Positions 11,101-19,562 of a stretch of DNA of 64,000 nt are shown one piece after another (positions within the stretch are counted from its first letter, which is position 1; the number at the start of each line of letters is the position of its first letter). The position numbers were made by a program, and so were the translations under genes. The notes beneath the pieces are model-generated. The model did not search any database, had not been told where the DNA came from, and saw only the letters and a list, made by a program, of their open reading frames with translations. Location: the NCBI GenBank assembly GCA_002794775.1, contig NBAY01000069.1:62001-126000 (forward strand). Reading direction: 5' to 3'. Origin of the DNA: Porodaedalea pini. Its lineage: Eukaryota; Basidiomycota; Agaricomycetes; Hymenochaetales; Hymenochaetaceae.

Positions 11101-11763
11101 TCTCACCCTCCTCGTCTCCTCTGCTGCTCTCCACACCCTCCGCATACCTTCCTCGTCATCCTTCTCTACCACGCATTCACCTGGACAGCGAGTAAAGTCG
11201 AGTGTCCCCGTCTTCCAGTTGACCTCTGGATTGTGTCGTCGAAGCCAGTCGTACCCCAGGAAGATGTTAGAAGACGCCAATGAGGTTACTGCCAGGACGA
11301 TCTGTTCCTTATGATGACCGATCGTGAGTTCAACGTCAACGTATTCCTCGATCAACCCAGCTTCGTTGTGCGTGCCGTCGGCATTGAGCACCGCAAGGGG
11401 TCGGATATACCGCTTCGTCTCTAGCCCATACCGTTCGACGAACCTCACGTCGATGCACGATCCTGTACATCCCGAGTCCACGAGTGCGTGAGCGTCTACC
11501 TCCCTCACTTCACCTTTCACAGTGTGTCCGACGTTCAGGAGAAGGTCCAGCTGGCGTCCGCCAGTTCCTCTCATGAACAACTGTTCGTACCCTTCACTTC
11601 TTTTCACACCGGTGGGGACTTCATACTCCGGAAAACCATCGACGTCGTTCGCATCTACGTGTTGTACAGACGGTTGGTTATATTTTAATGAGTTCGGATT
11701 CAAAGTCCCTTGTTCTTCCCGGTCAGTCGCCCCGATGGCTACGCCTGACCACTCGCAAAACCC
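8113..11763 (-). CDS. pol: Pol polyprotein of A1 (protease-RT-RNase H-integrase-chromodomain)
   Basis: Pol lies in the -1 frame relative to gag and is entered at the slippery site 11757-11763. It runs open to a stop that abuts the 3' LTR. In order it shows: an aspartic protease (ALVDSGCTGSCID); reverse transcriptase with LRPIQDYRKLN and the catalytic YLDD; RNase H with FRVEADSS and EIYDKEMLAIV; an integrase HHCC zinc finger (H..H...CDRCQ); a DDE core with VDLIGELP, IHDRGTQFD and QTDGQTERVNQ; and a C-terminal chromodomain (YEVEEVIDSR...YLVKWVGYNEPTW). I see no premature stop. The order protease-RT-RNaseH-integrase-chromodomain defines a Ty3/gypsy chromovirus. An AUG-initiated Pol is unlikely, because the frame has no early ATG before about residue 45. 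Confidence 0.95.
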   Translation of the reverse strand, partial: GFCEWSGVAIGATDREEQGTLNPNSLKYNQPSVQHVDANDVDGFPEYEVPTGVKRSEGYEQLFMRGTGGRQLDLLLNVGHTVKGEVREVDAHALVDSGCTGSCIDVRFVERYGLETKRYIRPLAVLNADGTHNEAGLIEEYVDVELTIGHHKEQIVLAVTSLASSNIFLGYDWLRRHNPEVNWKTGTLDFTRCPGECVVEKDDEEGMRRVWRAAEETRRVREVRMDKESWPAYLNDYADVFSEKGFEKLPEHRPWDHVIDLKPDFKPSDCKIYPLTPTEQQSLKDFLDENLKSGRIRRSISPMASPFFFIKKADKSLRPIQDYRKLNDGTIKNKYPLPLIDELVDKVKKAKYITKLDLRWGYYNIRIREGDEWKAAFRTNMGLFEPTVMFFGLCNAPATFQAFVNHIFKELIYANLIIVYLDDILILSETIEEHIDTSRRVLQILRENGLYLKPEKCEFDAKVVKYLGHIIGNGEIKADPAKTEAIANWPVPRNLKQLQQFLGMGNWLRRFIKDYSKVVHPLTSLTGKKDWVWETEQQEAFEELRRRLCSPPVLAIANDEGPFRVEADSSNFALGGVLLQKQEGKWRVIAYRSEALLPAERNYEIYDKEMLAIVSALKEWRQYLLGARHTIEIWSDHANLTYFRSAQKLSYRQARWRTELEEFDFHLEHKSGKTMGKADLLSRKAGYDKGQDDNDGIVFIKEKWLNRGIVRTSRDEVLERVGEAQRAQDESERPTNMVEVDGLWRMKGKVYVPSTMKEAVLRECHDSTLAGHPGSSKTVELVRRDFWWASMFSDVRAYVRGCDRCQRTKALRASRSRPLHPNAVPEGPWEIVTVDLIGELPDSKGHNAICVFVDRFSKQMHAIPTTTKLSAEGMAQLYRDHVFRLHGLPKKIIHDRGTQFDASMMRELYKLLHIEGNPSTAYHPQTDGQTERVNQELEQYLRLFVDHRQSDWKDWLPLAEFAYNNREHSATKMSPFYANTGRHPRSFDAVRTSSTNMSAEEFAKHIKETHRAARDNLVKAAEDMKRYHDRTAGASVEYKAGDKVFLDGRNISTDSPTKKLADKWYGPFDVVDKVGASAYKLKLPKRWKKVHPVFNEALLKPAVEPSFESQKLPPPPPPEVVDNEEEYEVEEVIDSRLHRGKLQYLVKWVGYNEPTWQPETDFGENAKEAIAEFYLKHPGAPRKLDIPRSRLRPLFVDTEPDDRDLGWSGRPTLRGG
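11735..11763 (-). promoter_or_regulatory. A1 gag-pol -1 frameshift signal
   Basis: In element sense G GGT TTT (11763-11757) lies in the gag frame, followed by a 6-nt spacer and GGTCAG, which pairs with CTGACC 18 nt further on (to about 11721). The gag TAG falls in the loop. The sequence through the hairpin is the same as in A2. Confidence 0.7.
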
Positions 11764-12818
11764 TGCGAGTCAACGACCTCTTCGTCATTCTCTCCTTCCT
11801 CCACATAGTCCTCCACCGTCGACCTCCGAGTGTCTACGACTTCCTCGAAGGCTGACTCCTTCATCGCTCCGAGCTCGTCTGCGAGGATGCGGCGTTCGCC
11901 AGGGGCCATCAGTTCCAGCATACGCTGGATAATCGGTTTCCCCTGCGGGCACCTGTCCTTGAAGTGGCCTTCTTGACCACAGATCCAGCAAGCTCTTCTG
12001 CGACGTGCCTCGTTCATAGAGACGTCCATCGGTTGTCCGATACCTCCGAACGTGACGCCGGTCGCATCGCGTTTGTCGACGTGCGGGGTTGCAACTTGGC
12101 GCCGAGCGGGGGGTGCCGGTTGTTGTTGGCGAGGTTGCGGTATGAACGGGCGGCCTCGTTGAATCGCGCGGATCTGCTGTTCTCCGCGATCGATCTCGAT
12201 AGCTTTGTTCTTCCACGCCTCATACGTTGTCGGTACGGGCGTCGACCTCAGCACGCCGCGGACTACCTCGATGTTCATTGCTCGCTTGAGGCGGTCGCAG
12301 ATAACGCTGTCGTCTTTCAGTTCCGCCCGCTTGATGATGACGTCAAGTTGTTGGAAGAACTTATCCGCGGTGAGGTCCTTCTGAACCTTCTCCCGGAAAT
12401 CCTTCAGCGCCGCTTCCTTTCGGTTCGGATCGTCGAACGAGGCGTCGAGTCGTTCCTGGAATCTTTCCCAGCTGTCCGTGAAGGTAACGATTCCCGCCGT
12501 TGTCGACTCCTCGACGTAGTTCTGCGCCCACGTTGCCGCATTACCACCCTTCAGGTAGGAGAGAGCTACGTAGATCTTACTCTCCGACGTAGGGTATCGG
12601 TTTGGGTTCGCGGACACGAAAAGAAGGACTTCGCGTCTGAAGTCCAGGTAATCGTCGCCACCAGTGAATTCACGTGGTCGGGCGACATCTATGTTGGGGG
12701 TCGGGGGGTTAGCGGCCGCGACCGGTGCTGGGGCGTTGTTCGCCTGATGGGCGAAAGCATTCGCAACGATGGCCGCGATCTGCGCCATTTGCTGTTGGCT
12801 GAAACCTTCTGCTGACAT
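11739..12818 (-). CDS. gag: Gag of A1
   Basis: This 359-residue structural protein of the virus-like particle starts with ATG at 12818. The N-terminal region is hydrophilic and Ala-rich. The central part (roughly residues 55-230) matches the retrotransposon Gag capsid fold seen in fungal Ty3 elements, for example REVLLFVSANPNRYPTSESK and AALKDFREKVQKDLTADKFF. Near residue 280 a single CCHC zinc knuckle is seen (CWICGQEGHFKDRC, spacing C-X2-C-X4-H-X4-C) for RNA packaging. The acidic C-terminus ends in TAG inside a predicted frameshift hairpin. The protein is close to Gag of A2 (34760-35836). Confidence 0.95.
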   Translation of the reverse strand: MSAEGFSQQQMAQIAAIVANAFAHQANNAPAPVAAANPPTPNIDVARPREFTGGDDYLDFRREVLLFVSANPNRYPTSESKIYVALSYLKGGNAATWAQNYVEESTTAGIVTFTDSWERFQERLDASFDDPNRKEAALKDFREKVQKDLTADKFFQQLDVIIKRAELKDDSVICDRLKRAMNIEVVRGVLRSTPVPTTYEAWKNKAIEIDRGEQQIRAIQRGRPFIPQPRQQQPAPPARRQVATPHVDKRDATGVTFGGIGQPMDVSMNEARRRRACWICGQEGHFKDRCPQGKPIIQRMLELMAPGERRILADELGAMKESAFEEVVDTRRSTVEDYVEEGENDEEVVDSQGFASGQA

Positions 12819-13510
12819 CGCGGGTTCGGGTGTTGAAGGTTCTGGGGGAGTCGGCGGTGAGGGATCTCTGTTGGTCTCGCGGTAAGGACCCGGAGTCGGT
12901 GGTAGGTTAACCGTAGATGTTGACGGTGCGGGTGACGATGGGGTAGCTGGAGGCCACCTTGCTCTCCTTCCTCGTTCGTCTGACGAATACCAGCCGTGCC
13001 GGATTTCACTCCACCAGATGTCGTGAGTGACGCCGCTGTTATTGGTCGCGACGTAGCCTGGTCGATCTGGATCCCAACGGGCTGAGGCAGGAAGGGCCCG
13101 TCGCTGTTCGTCGGTGAGATCTATCTTGACGTTGGCGGTGGGACAGGGATCGGTTGCGTGTTCGATCCGGGGTTACGCCAACGTTGAGCAGGTTCGTCAG
13201 CGAAGTTGATGACGAGGCGGTAGGATCCGAGTGAGATTACAAACGAGATTGTCGTCGAAGTTTGGACTCGTCTGGTTACCCACGTCCACGTTAGGTGCGT
13301 GCTCCACCAGAGGCTAATTCGTAGAGCCAGGGTCGGGAGATGTCGGTTGATATGTTTACGTCATACACGAACGTCCGAAAACGTCCGGGCAGGGTTGAGG
13401 GTTGTCGTTCAGGGGGTTTACACGTCAAATCCGTCGAGGGGAGCGCTCCTCTAGACTGAGTGAAGGCGAGTCGACAGCGACGACGTACGCTGGGGATGAG
13501 CCTGGGTGGG
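12819..13510 (-). other. A1 5' leader
   Basis: About 690 nt between the primer-binding site and the gag ATG. Short open frames are present but none is convincing. It is homologous to the A2 leader at 34052-34759. It presumably carries packaging signals, which cannot be read from sequence alone. Confidence 0.6.
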
Positions 13511-13521
13511 GTTCTGCTTTT
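13511..13521 (-). promoter_or_regulatory. A1 primer-binding site, self-priming type
   Basis: In element sense AAAAGCAGAAC lies one nucleotide inside the 5' LTR. It is exactly complementary to the 11 nt GTTCTGCTTTT at the predicted transcript start (13728 down to 13718). No TGG-starting tRNA complement follows the LTR. Confidence 0.75.
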
Positions 13522-13522
13522 A

Positions 13523-13945
13523 TGTTAGGCGGAAGCCCGGGAGACGGCTCGGACTGGGCAGGCCTCGGCTAACTGTCGTCTGGGACGTGCTATACTCGAG
13601 CGTAGACTCGGGACACGCTTACTCAGGCTAGGTCGACGCGGAGGTAAGAGGATTAATACAAGACTAGACTAATACAAGGGGGACGAGTCTCACCTAGGTC
13701 GACGCGGAGGTAAGAGGAAAAGCAGAACAAGGAGTTCATGCGATTCCTGAGACCTTATATAGCGACGACCGTGAGACTATATTACCTAACATTACATAAC
13801 GAGTGGGAATGGAACGAATGAAGGTCGTGTAGAGGGGGTGTGGGAAGTGATTGGAAAGATGATTAAGGATAATGAAAAGGAGCAATTAACAGAAACGAAA
13901 AAGGAAAAGGGGAAATAAAGAAAAGGGGAAGTTCGAGTCCTGACA
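13523..13945 (-). repeat. 5' LTR of A1, with promoter
   Basis: In element sense this LTR has a TATATAA box (13761 down to 13755) and, 33 nt downstream, GTTCTGCTTTT (13728 down to 13718), the probable 5' end of the transcript. A ~26-bp motif containing GGTCGACGCGGAGGTAAGAGG (plus-strand sense) is duplicated inside the LTR at about 13631 and 13697. Confidence 0.92.
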
Positions 13946-14241
13946 GCGTCACAGACACCATTGTTGTCTGACCGATGCCCGTTCCGCTCAAAAAACCGAC
14001 ACTATGCCTGTCGTACTCGCCACTCTCACTTGGTGAATCAACGATCGCGTTTGGTTTGTTGCCAACAATCTGCAGCGCGCGACACGAAGCACTTCCTGAG
14101 TCCACCCTTGCCCGATGCAAACAGTCCGGAATTCGGCCGTACGCAGATGAAGGCAAGGTTTGCGAACAGAGCTCAGGCATGCTGGTATGCTGCCAGATGG
14201 TGCAGCCGTGCAAAGTATGCCGCCCTGCTATTGATCCCCCA
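13946..14241. repeat. right arm of palindrome, continuation after A1 insertion
   Basis: 13946-13950 is the duplicated target site GCGTC of element A1. From 13951 the sequence is the reverse complement of 291 down to 1, apparently without mismatch. The true outer end of the palindrome is not visible because the left arm runs off the window. Confidence 0.93.
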
Positions 14242-14445
14242 GGATCATTGCCGTTCTTGTTTGCAGGTCCACCTCTCACGATCATTAGCACGCAGCGCTC
14301 AGTGCACAATGAACATTACTTTTTTCCGCTTTACGTCAAGGACATCATTGTTGACTGACCCGACGCCTGTCCTACTCAAAGAGCCAACACTGTGCTTTTT
14401 GTACTTGCCACTCTTGCTTGGTGAATCAATGCTCAAGATGCTGAG

Positions 14446-15075
14446 TGCAGCATCATGCAGCTATTATTATCTACAATTTCAATAACAGTACCAATAGTGT
14501 ATGGAGTACCGCATGGAGTACAGATTCAAACTATTTGTCCAACTCAGGCTTGAGCATTGGGTCAGAGGCCATTGCGACTTAATACTGACTGTCATTCATG
14601 ATGTATGCAGCTTGAATGTGACAACATTGAAGGGATGATTCTATTCTTGGAACTTTCTTGCAGGTGAACTCATTTGATTCAAAGGTTGATCCATGTCAGA
14701 AGGAAAGAGATTGTTGTCATCCTGCATGTGGACAAGGAGAAGGGTCTGTCTCTTGTTGTATCTGTTGTATCTGTCTCAGTCATTCATTTGTTATACACAG
14801 AAGGATATTTTGATCTGAGTAAGTGTTGTGTATCACCAGTGAAGAGTAAGACAGTTGCATCCATCTTACAATACATCACATCAAAACTTTCATCATAGGA
14901 GATCTCCAAGGGCCAGTCTGGTGCCACACTTGCAAAACTGGAGGCAACAGGTGAGGATGAAGAAATTCTCTGTAGAATCACCAAGGCTTCAATTCTAGAC
15001 ACATTCTAATTTTCATGACATAATGATTTCTATTTCAAAAATAAAATAAAAAAGATTCCTGGGCAGGAATAAAAA
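14446..15075. other. AT-rich region, no gene seen
   Basis: AT-rich sequence with short open frames only. There is no recognised protein or RNA gene. Confidence 0.6.
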
Positions 15076-15365
15076 AGAGACCCAACTGGGCATTTCCAAA
15101 TATTGGGCACTCCCTGGGCACTCCCAACTGGGCACTCCCAACTGGGCACTCCCAACTTGGCACTCCCAAATAATTGGGTGTTCCCAATTGGGCACTCCCA
15201 AATTATTGGGTGCTCCCAATTGGGCAGTTCCAATTATTGGGGGCTCCCAATTGGGGCCTCCTAAATAATTGGGGGCTCCCAATTGGGGCCTCCTAAATAA
15301 TTGGGTGCTCCCAGTTGGGGGCTCCCAAATAATTGGGTGCTCCCAGTTGGGGGCTCCCAAACAAT
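15076..15365. repeat. minisatellite, CCCAATTGGG type
   Basis: Tandem degenerate units of the form TTGGG(T/C)(G/A)CTCCCAA(T/C)TGGG, with CAAATAATTGGG spacers. Many units contain the 10-bp palindromes CCCAATTGGG or CCCAACTGGG. The array begins as short ~12-bp units (GGGCACTCCCAACT) and expands to ~35-bp units toward 15365. Confidence 0.85.
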
Positions 15366-16449
15366 AGGATCATCCACATTGTGCAGTAGTCAGATAGTCT
15401 TTTGCAGGTCAGACAGTTGGATCACACCTGTATACTTCTTGAAAATTCTTTAGTCATATTTGGTGGGACAGATGTGAGTGTGGGCTGCCAGAATGAGAAG
15501 ATGAAACATGCACTGAATGGAGGGACATGTGCCAGCTACAGGCAATCAGCCAGATATTCTGGCAGCTGTACAGTGATAGGGTTTACCCCAGTGAGGCACA
15601 AATGGATCCAATAGGTTTGCAGACATGAATTGGTTCATGTTGATGCATAATATGTACCAGTGGCACTGAGATGATGGGCCTCATGTTGTAGGGAAGATGT
15701 CATTTGACACACTGTTGATCAGAATGGCAGACTGCACAGTTTCCAGAAGGAGTGGAGCACAGTTTAGTTGGAACTTATGGTTCAAGCACTGCCATCTTGG
15801 TATTGAGTTCCTGCTTGAACCCTATTCAACCCTTGCATAGCCTCTCTGTTTATTATCTAGAGTGATACAAGCATATACTGTTAGAATGATGAGCTTGATC
15901 ATTGCTGCAAGAAGGCTAGTCAGCTGAGTTCTTGATTTGATAAGAGCTGGTTCTTCATTCTATCCTTTTTTCTTATCATTATTTGCTTAATTTCTACAGT
16001 ACAAGTATCTAGTTTACTTGTACATATCTACTATCTGTTTCCTTCAGTTCATCAGGTCAAACATAATTTGTTTTATTGTTTCAATTCTTTGTCTTGAATG
16101 TTATATGGTAAAGTCTATCTATAATTTTGAACAACATATACCATAAGTCTCTCATATATTCCATATATTTTCTGCATTTTGCATATTTTGATTGTCACAT
16201 GAGCCTTTTGTACTATATACCATGATGATCTGAGCTCAACAGTAGGATATAGCTATAAATTACAGTCATAATCATAGATAAAATGATACCAATCTCTATC
16301 CTAGATCATTACCAACCCTAACATAGCTCACAGCAAGGGTCAACTCATGCAGTCAATTTTTCATAGTCTAAATAGTAACAAATACACCAAGGTTTAGGGT
16401 CTAAAACTAAAAATTATAGCATTTGTGATGATCCCAGAATTTATAGCAA
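15366..16449. other. AT-rich region between minisatellites
   Basis: It contains no recognised gene. Low GC, with many short frames on both strands. Confidence 0.6.
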
Positions 16450-16665
16450 AAAATAAAACTGGGTGCACCCAAAAGTCCCCCAGACAGTCAGTGACAGTGA
16501 CATATCTGGGCACTCCCACTGGGTGTGCCCAAAAACTGGGCAGGCCCAGTTGGGAGTGCCCAAATGATCTGGGTGCACCCAACTTTCCCACAGTAAAAAA
16601 AATTGGGCACACCCAACCCGCACCCACTGGGAGTGCCCAGCGGATTGGGCATGCCCAGGCTCAAT
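16450..16665. repeat. second TGGG/CCCA minisatellite
   Basis: Degenerate units such as CTGGGTGCACCCAA, TGGGAGTGCCCAA and TGGGCACTCCCA alternate with short spacers. The motif family is the same as at 15076-15365, but GC-richer and more diverged, about 1.1 kb away. Confidence 0.8.
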
Positions 16666-17115
16666 ACCTAAATGGTCAATTAGTTGTGTGTACGAATAGA
16701 CCTACTTGGTCTGCTCTGAGGGGTAGCCTGAAGTGTCATACACCTCCTTTGATTCCTCTAGTCTTCAGCGGAAAAGCACCCCTTCACACTAGCATTCTAG
16801 ATTCAACAGCATCAGTATTTTATCCACCACCACGCGTGCACACGCAATCATTTGTTTCACTCATTTGTTCATCCATCTTCCTCAAACCCAATTCAAAAAT
16901 TCAGATTCTGACTCCTGGTTGACTTTTGAGCGTAACTAGACTGCGACTCACAGGACTAAGGGTATGCCAAATAAATAGACCCAGTCTCGTGTTTTCTTTT
17001 GAGCGCCCTCCGGGGTCGACCGCGGGCCCCTCAAGAGTATAGAACCTTCCTCATTCTTGAAAGTTAAAGAGCTCACACTAGTACTAGTACTAAGCTCGCA
17101 TATACTTTCCAAATG

Positions 17116-17520
17116 ATATTACAGCCATTTTCATAAGTCCTGCGACACGTGCATGTCACGTGAAGTGAGCCGCGTCAGAGCCAAAATGTTGAAAAATTAG
17201 AATGAATGCCTATTTTCTCTGTAAATTCTGCACAGTACCTGCTCATTAAGTACTCAAAAAAAAGGCATGGTTCTCAGGAGCAGAAATATGTAAAATAGGG
17301 AGCAATAAATTGACTGTGTAGGTGGGTGGAGATCAAACAAGTGCAGCTGGTCTGTTCTCTCACCCATTTCCACTGAGATTCAAAAATTATGGCTCCCCTA
17401 CATCTATCTATAAAATTCTTTCCTGTGACTGTAAATTAAGTATATGACTATACCAACAGCTCCTGAAAGTTTGAAGCCAATCCATTCAGTATTCATGGTG
17501 CAGCAGCAACATTTGTGTTC
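17116..17520. repeat. foldback element 1, left arm
   Basis: A 405-bp arm, reverse complement of 17572-17976 at very high identity (coordinate sum 35092). The 51-bp spacer is 17521-17571. Outside the arms the 22-bp sequence ending in ACTAGTACTAGTACTAAGC occurs in direct orientation on both sides (17073-17094 and 18059-18080). No coding capacity is seen. It may be a MITE/foldback-type element. Confidence 0.92.
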
Positions 17521-17571
17521 CACTTCAAGCTCTTTCCACCCTCCTTTTCTCACAACAGGTCTTGCAGAGTA

Positions 17572-17976
17572 GAACACAAATGTTGCTGCTGCACCATGAA
17601 TACTGAATGGATTGGCTTCAAACTTTCAGGAGCTGTTGGTATAGTCATATACTTAATTTACAGTCACAGGAAAGAATTTTATAGATAGATGTAGGGGAGC
17701 CATAATTTTTGAATCTCAGTGGAAATGGGTGAGAGAACAGACCAGCTGCACTTGTTTGATCTCCACCCACCTACACAGTCAATTTATTGCTCCCTATTTT
17801 ACATATTTCTGCTCCTGAGAACCATGCCTTTTTTTTGAGTACTTAATGAGCAGGTACTGTGCAGAATTTACAGAGAAAATAGGCATTCATTCTAATTTTT
17901 CGACATTTTGGCTCTGATGCGGCTCATTTCACGTGACATGCATGTGTCGCAGGACTTATGAAAATGGCTGTAATAT
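17572..17976. repeat. foldback element 1, right arm
   Basis: Reverse complement of 17116-17520, with scattered differences (for example GCGTCAG on the left against a CTGATGC partner on the right). Homology stops at TAATAT (17971-17976). Confidence 0.92.
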
Positions 17977-18479
17977 TATCTCTGGTTATTCCAGCTCCTC
18001 GAGTAAATACCAAATACACCCGGTCCTCGGACTCTGGCTCTGAGATCCAAAGTAGTCCCACACTAGTACTAGTACTAAGCCCACATTCCCTCCAATCAAT
18101 ATATAGCCTTCCTTGAGTCCCTTCCTCGAGAATAGCCTGACTGCCTTCTGACTCTGACTCCGACTCCAACTCCGACTCGGAAGAAGTAAGCCGACTATTA
18201 TTATTTGCCCCCTTTCTGTAACTTCAACTCGAGTGCCAGCGACATGTACAGTATTTCACCCTTCCTTCGGACACCCCCTTCCTTCAGACACTTGGTGTTT
18301 TTGGCATCAATATTCATTGAATCAGTCCAGAAAAAAATAAAATATGTATACTAATACATGTGTTCTTCAACTATATGTAAGGTTTGAAGGCAAAACGGTG
18401 GCGATGTTGAATGTGGAGAGGCAAAAGTGTTCAGATTTGGGTGTTTCTTCACATTGGGGCTAAGGTAATTTCCATCCAT

Positions 18480-18969
18480 TTACTGCCCTTTTCAGAAGTA
18501 TTGTCACACGTGATTTCACTGATTTTCGTGCCACAAGAGCCTCAAAACACAAACATTTTCATATCTCAACCAAAAGTTGACCTTTTTGCATCATCTAAAA
18601 TGCTAAATTCATTTTTTTATCTCATCTTTCATATTTCAACAAGAGTGATAAGAAATAGTCAAAATTGGAGTCCAAAACAGCAAAAATGCTGTTTTTGAAC
18701 TCATTTCCCTTGTTCATTTTTTCCTGCACTCAGATTTCACTGTACAGTGCTCCAGACCAGCCCAGAATTCCAGTATTAGTCTATTATGAATTTACAGACT
18801 GATTTTGAGATGTATTGTGAGGTAGATGTGCTCAATTGGTGCATGCCTAAAACACACAAATCCCCTCTGTTTCTGCAGGCCCCCCAGCCCTCAGGAAAAA
18901 TTCTTCTCAGCTAATTTCATGCATGTAAATTCATTCAAAGTCTATTGGAAGAGATTTGAGTAGCATCCA
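18480..18969. repeat. foldback element 2, left arm
   Basis: A ~490-bp arm, reverse complement of 19072-19562 (coordinate sum about 38042), with a 102-bp spacer (18970-19071). There are few differences, for example GCATCATC on the left against GATGACGC on the right, and a CCCCCC/GGGGGG-run difference near 18881/19159. It is non-coding. The arms show no similarity to foldback 1 that I can see. Confidence 0.92.
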
Positions 18970-19071
18970 GGGCTCTAGCATCAACCAGTGAGCTGAATTG
19001 AGTACCAGATTCTGACTGTATGCACTATTCTTGTGAACATATCCCTGATTCATGAAGCAAGCCTGTATCCA

Positions 19072-19562
19072 TGGATGCTGCTCAAATCTCTTCCAATATA
19101 CTTTGAATGAATTTACATGCATGAAATTAGCTGAGAAGAATTTTTCCTGAGGGCTGGGGGGCTTGCAGAAACAGAGGGGATTTGTGTGTTTTAGGCATGC
19201 ACCAATTGAGCACATCTACCTCACAATACATCTCAAAATCAGTCTGTAAATTCATAATAGACTAATACTGGAATTCTGGGCTGGTCTGGAGCACTGTACA
19301 GTGAAATCTGAGTGCAGGAAAAAATGAACAAGGGAAATGAGTTCAAAAACAGCATTTTTGCTGTTTTGGACTCCAATTTTGACTATTTCTTATCACTCTT
19401 GTTGAAATATGAAAGATGAGATAAAAAAAATGAATTTAGCATTTTAGATGACGCAAAAAGGTCAACTTTTGGTTGAGATATGAAAATATTTGTGTTTTGA
19501 GGCTCTTGTGGCACGAAAATCAGTGAAATCACGTGTGACAATACTTCTGAAAAGGGCAGTAA
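19072..19562. repeat. foldback element 2, right arm
   Basis: Mirror of 18480-18969, ending at ...GGGCAGTAA. Confidence 0.92.

Larger units (their letters stand above)
7690..13945 (-). mobile_element. Ty3/gypsy chromovirus A1, full length
   Basis: A complete LTR retrotransposon lies on the minus strand. Its two 423-bp LTRs (7690-8112 and 13523-13945) look identical. It is flanked by the 5-bp duplication GCGTC (7685-7689 and 13946-13950). The ends are TGTTAG...CTGACA on the plus strand. Gag (11739-12818) and Pol (8113-11763 by frameshift) are open. A 704-nt leader lies between the 5' LTR and gag. Identical LTRs and open frames imply a recent, possibly still active, insertion. Confidence 0.97.
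7364..14445. repeat. tandem repeat of about 390 bp, interrupted by A1
   Basis: Unit 1 (about 7364-7689) and unit 2 (about 14035-14334) align through shared blocks such as GATCGCNTTTGG, CTGCAGNGC, CCCAGGATC and TTGCCGTTCTTGTTTG. The linker at 13951-14040 recurs in diverged form at about 14337-14430. The period is therefore roughly 390 bp and at least 2.3 diverged copies remain. The mirrored copy is in the left arm (1-620). No convincing protein is encoded. It could be a subrepeat of a larger element or a satellite. Confidence 0.7.

Noticed and set aside
1..14241. Palindrome as a sequencing or assembly artefact
   Set aside because: The arms differ at several positions, including indels, and only the right arm carries A1 with a proper target duplication. 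A fold-over artefact would give identical arms. Not excluded without reads.
15030..15360. Open frames through the TGGG/CCCA minisatellite
   Set aside because: Repetitive peptides (NWEHPIIWE-type) come from the tandem DNA repeat. No start context or exon structure supports them.
15076..15365. CRISPR array
   Set aside because: The units are degenerate, adjoining and palindromic, with no unique spacers, in a eukaryotic genome.
16394..16922. Open frames across the second minisatellite
   Set aside because: Same reason: translation of the repeat in several frames on both strands.
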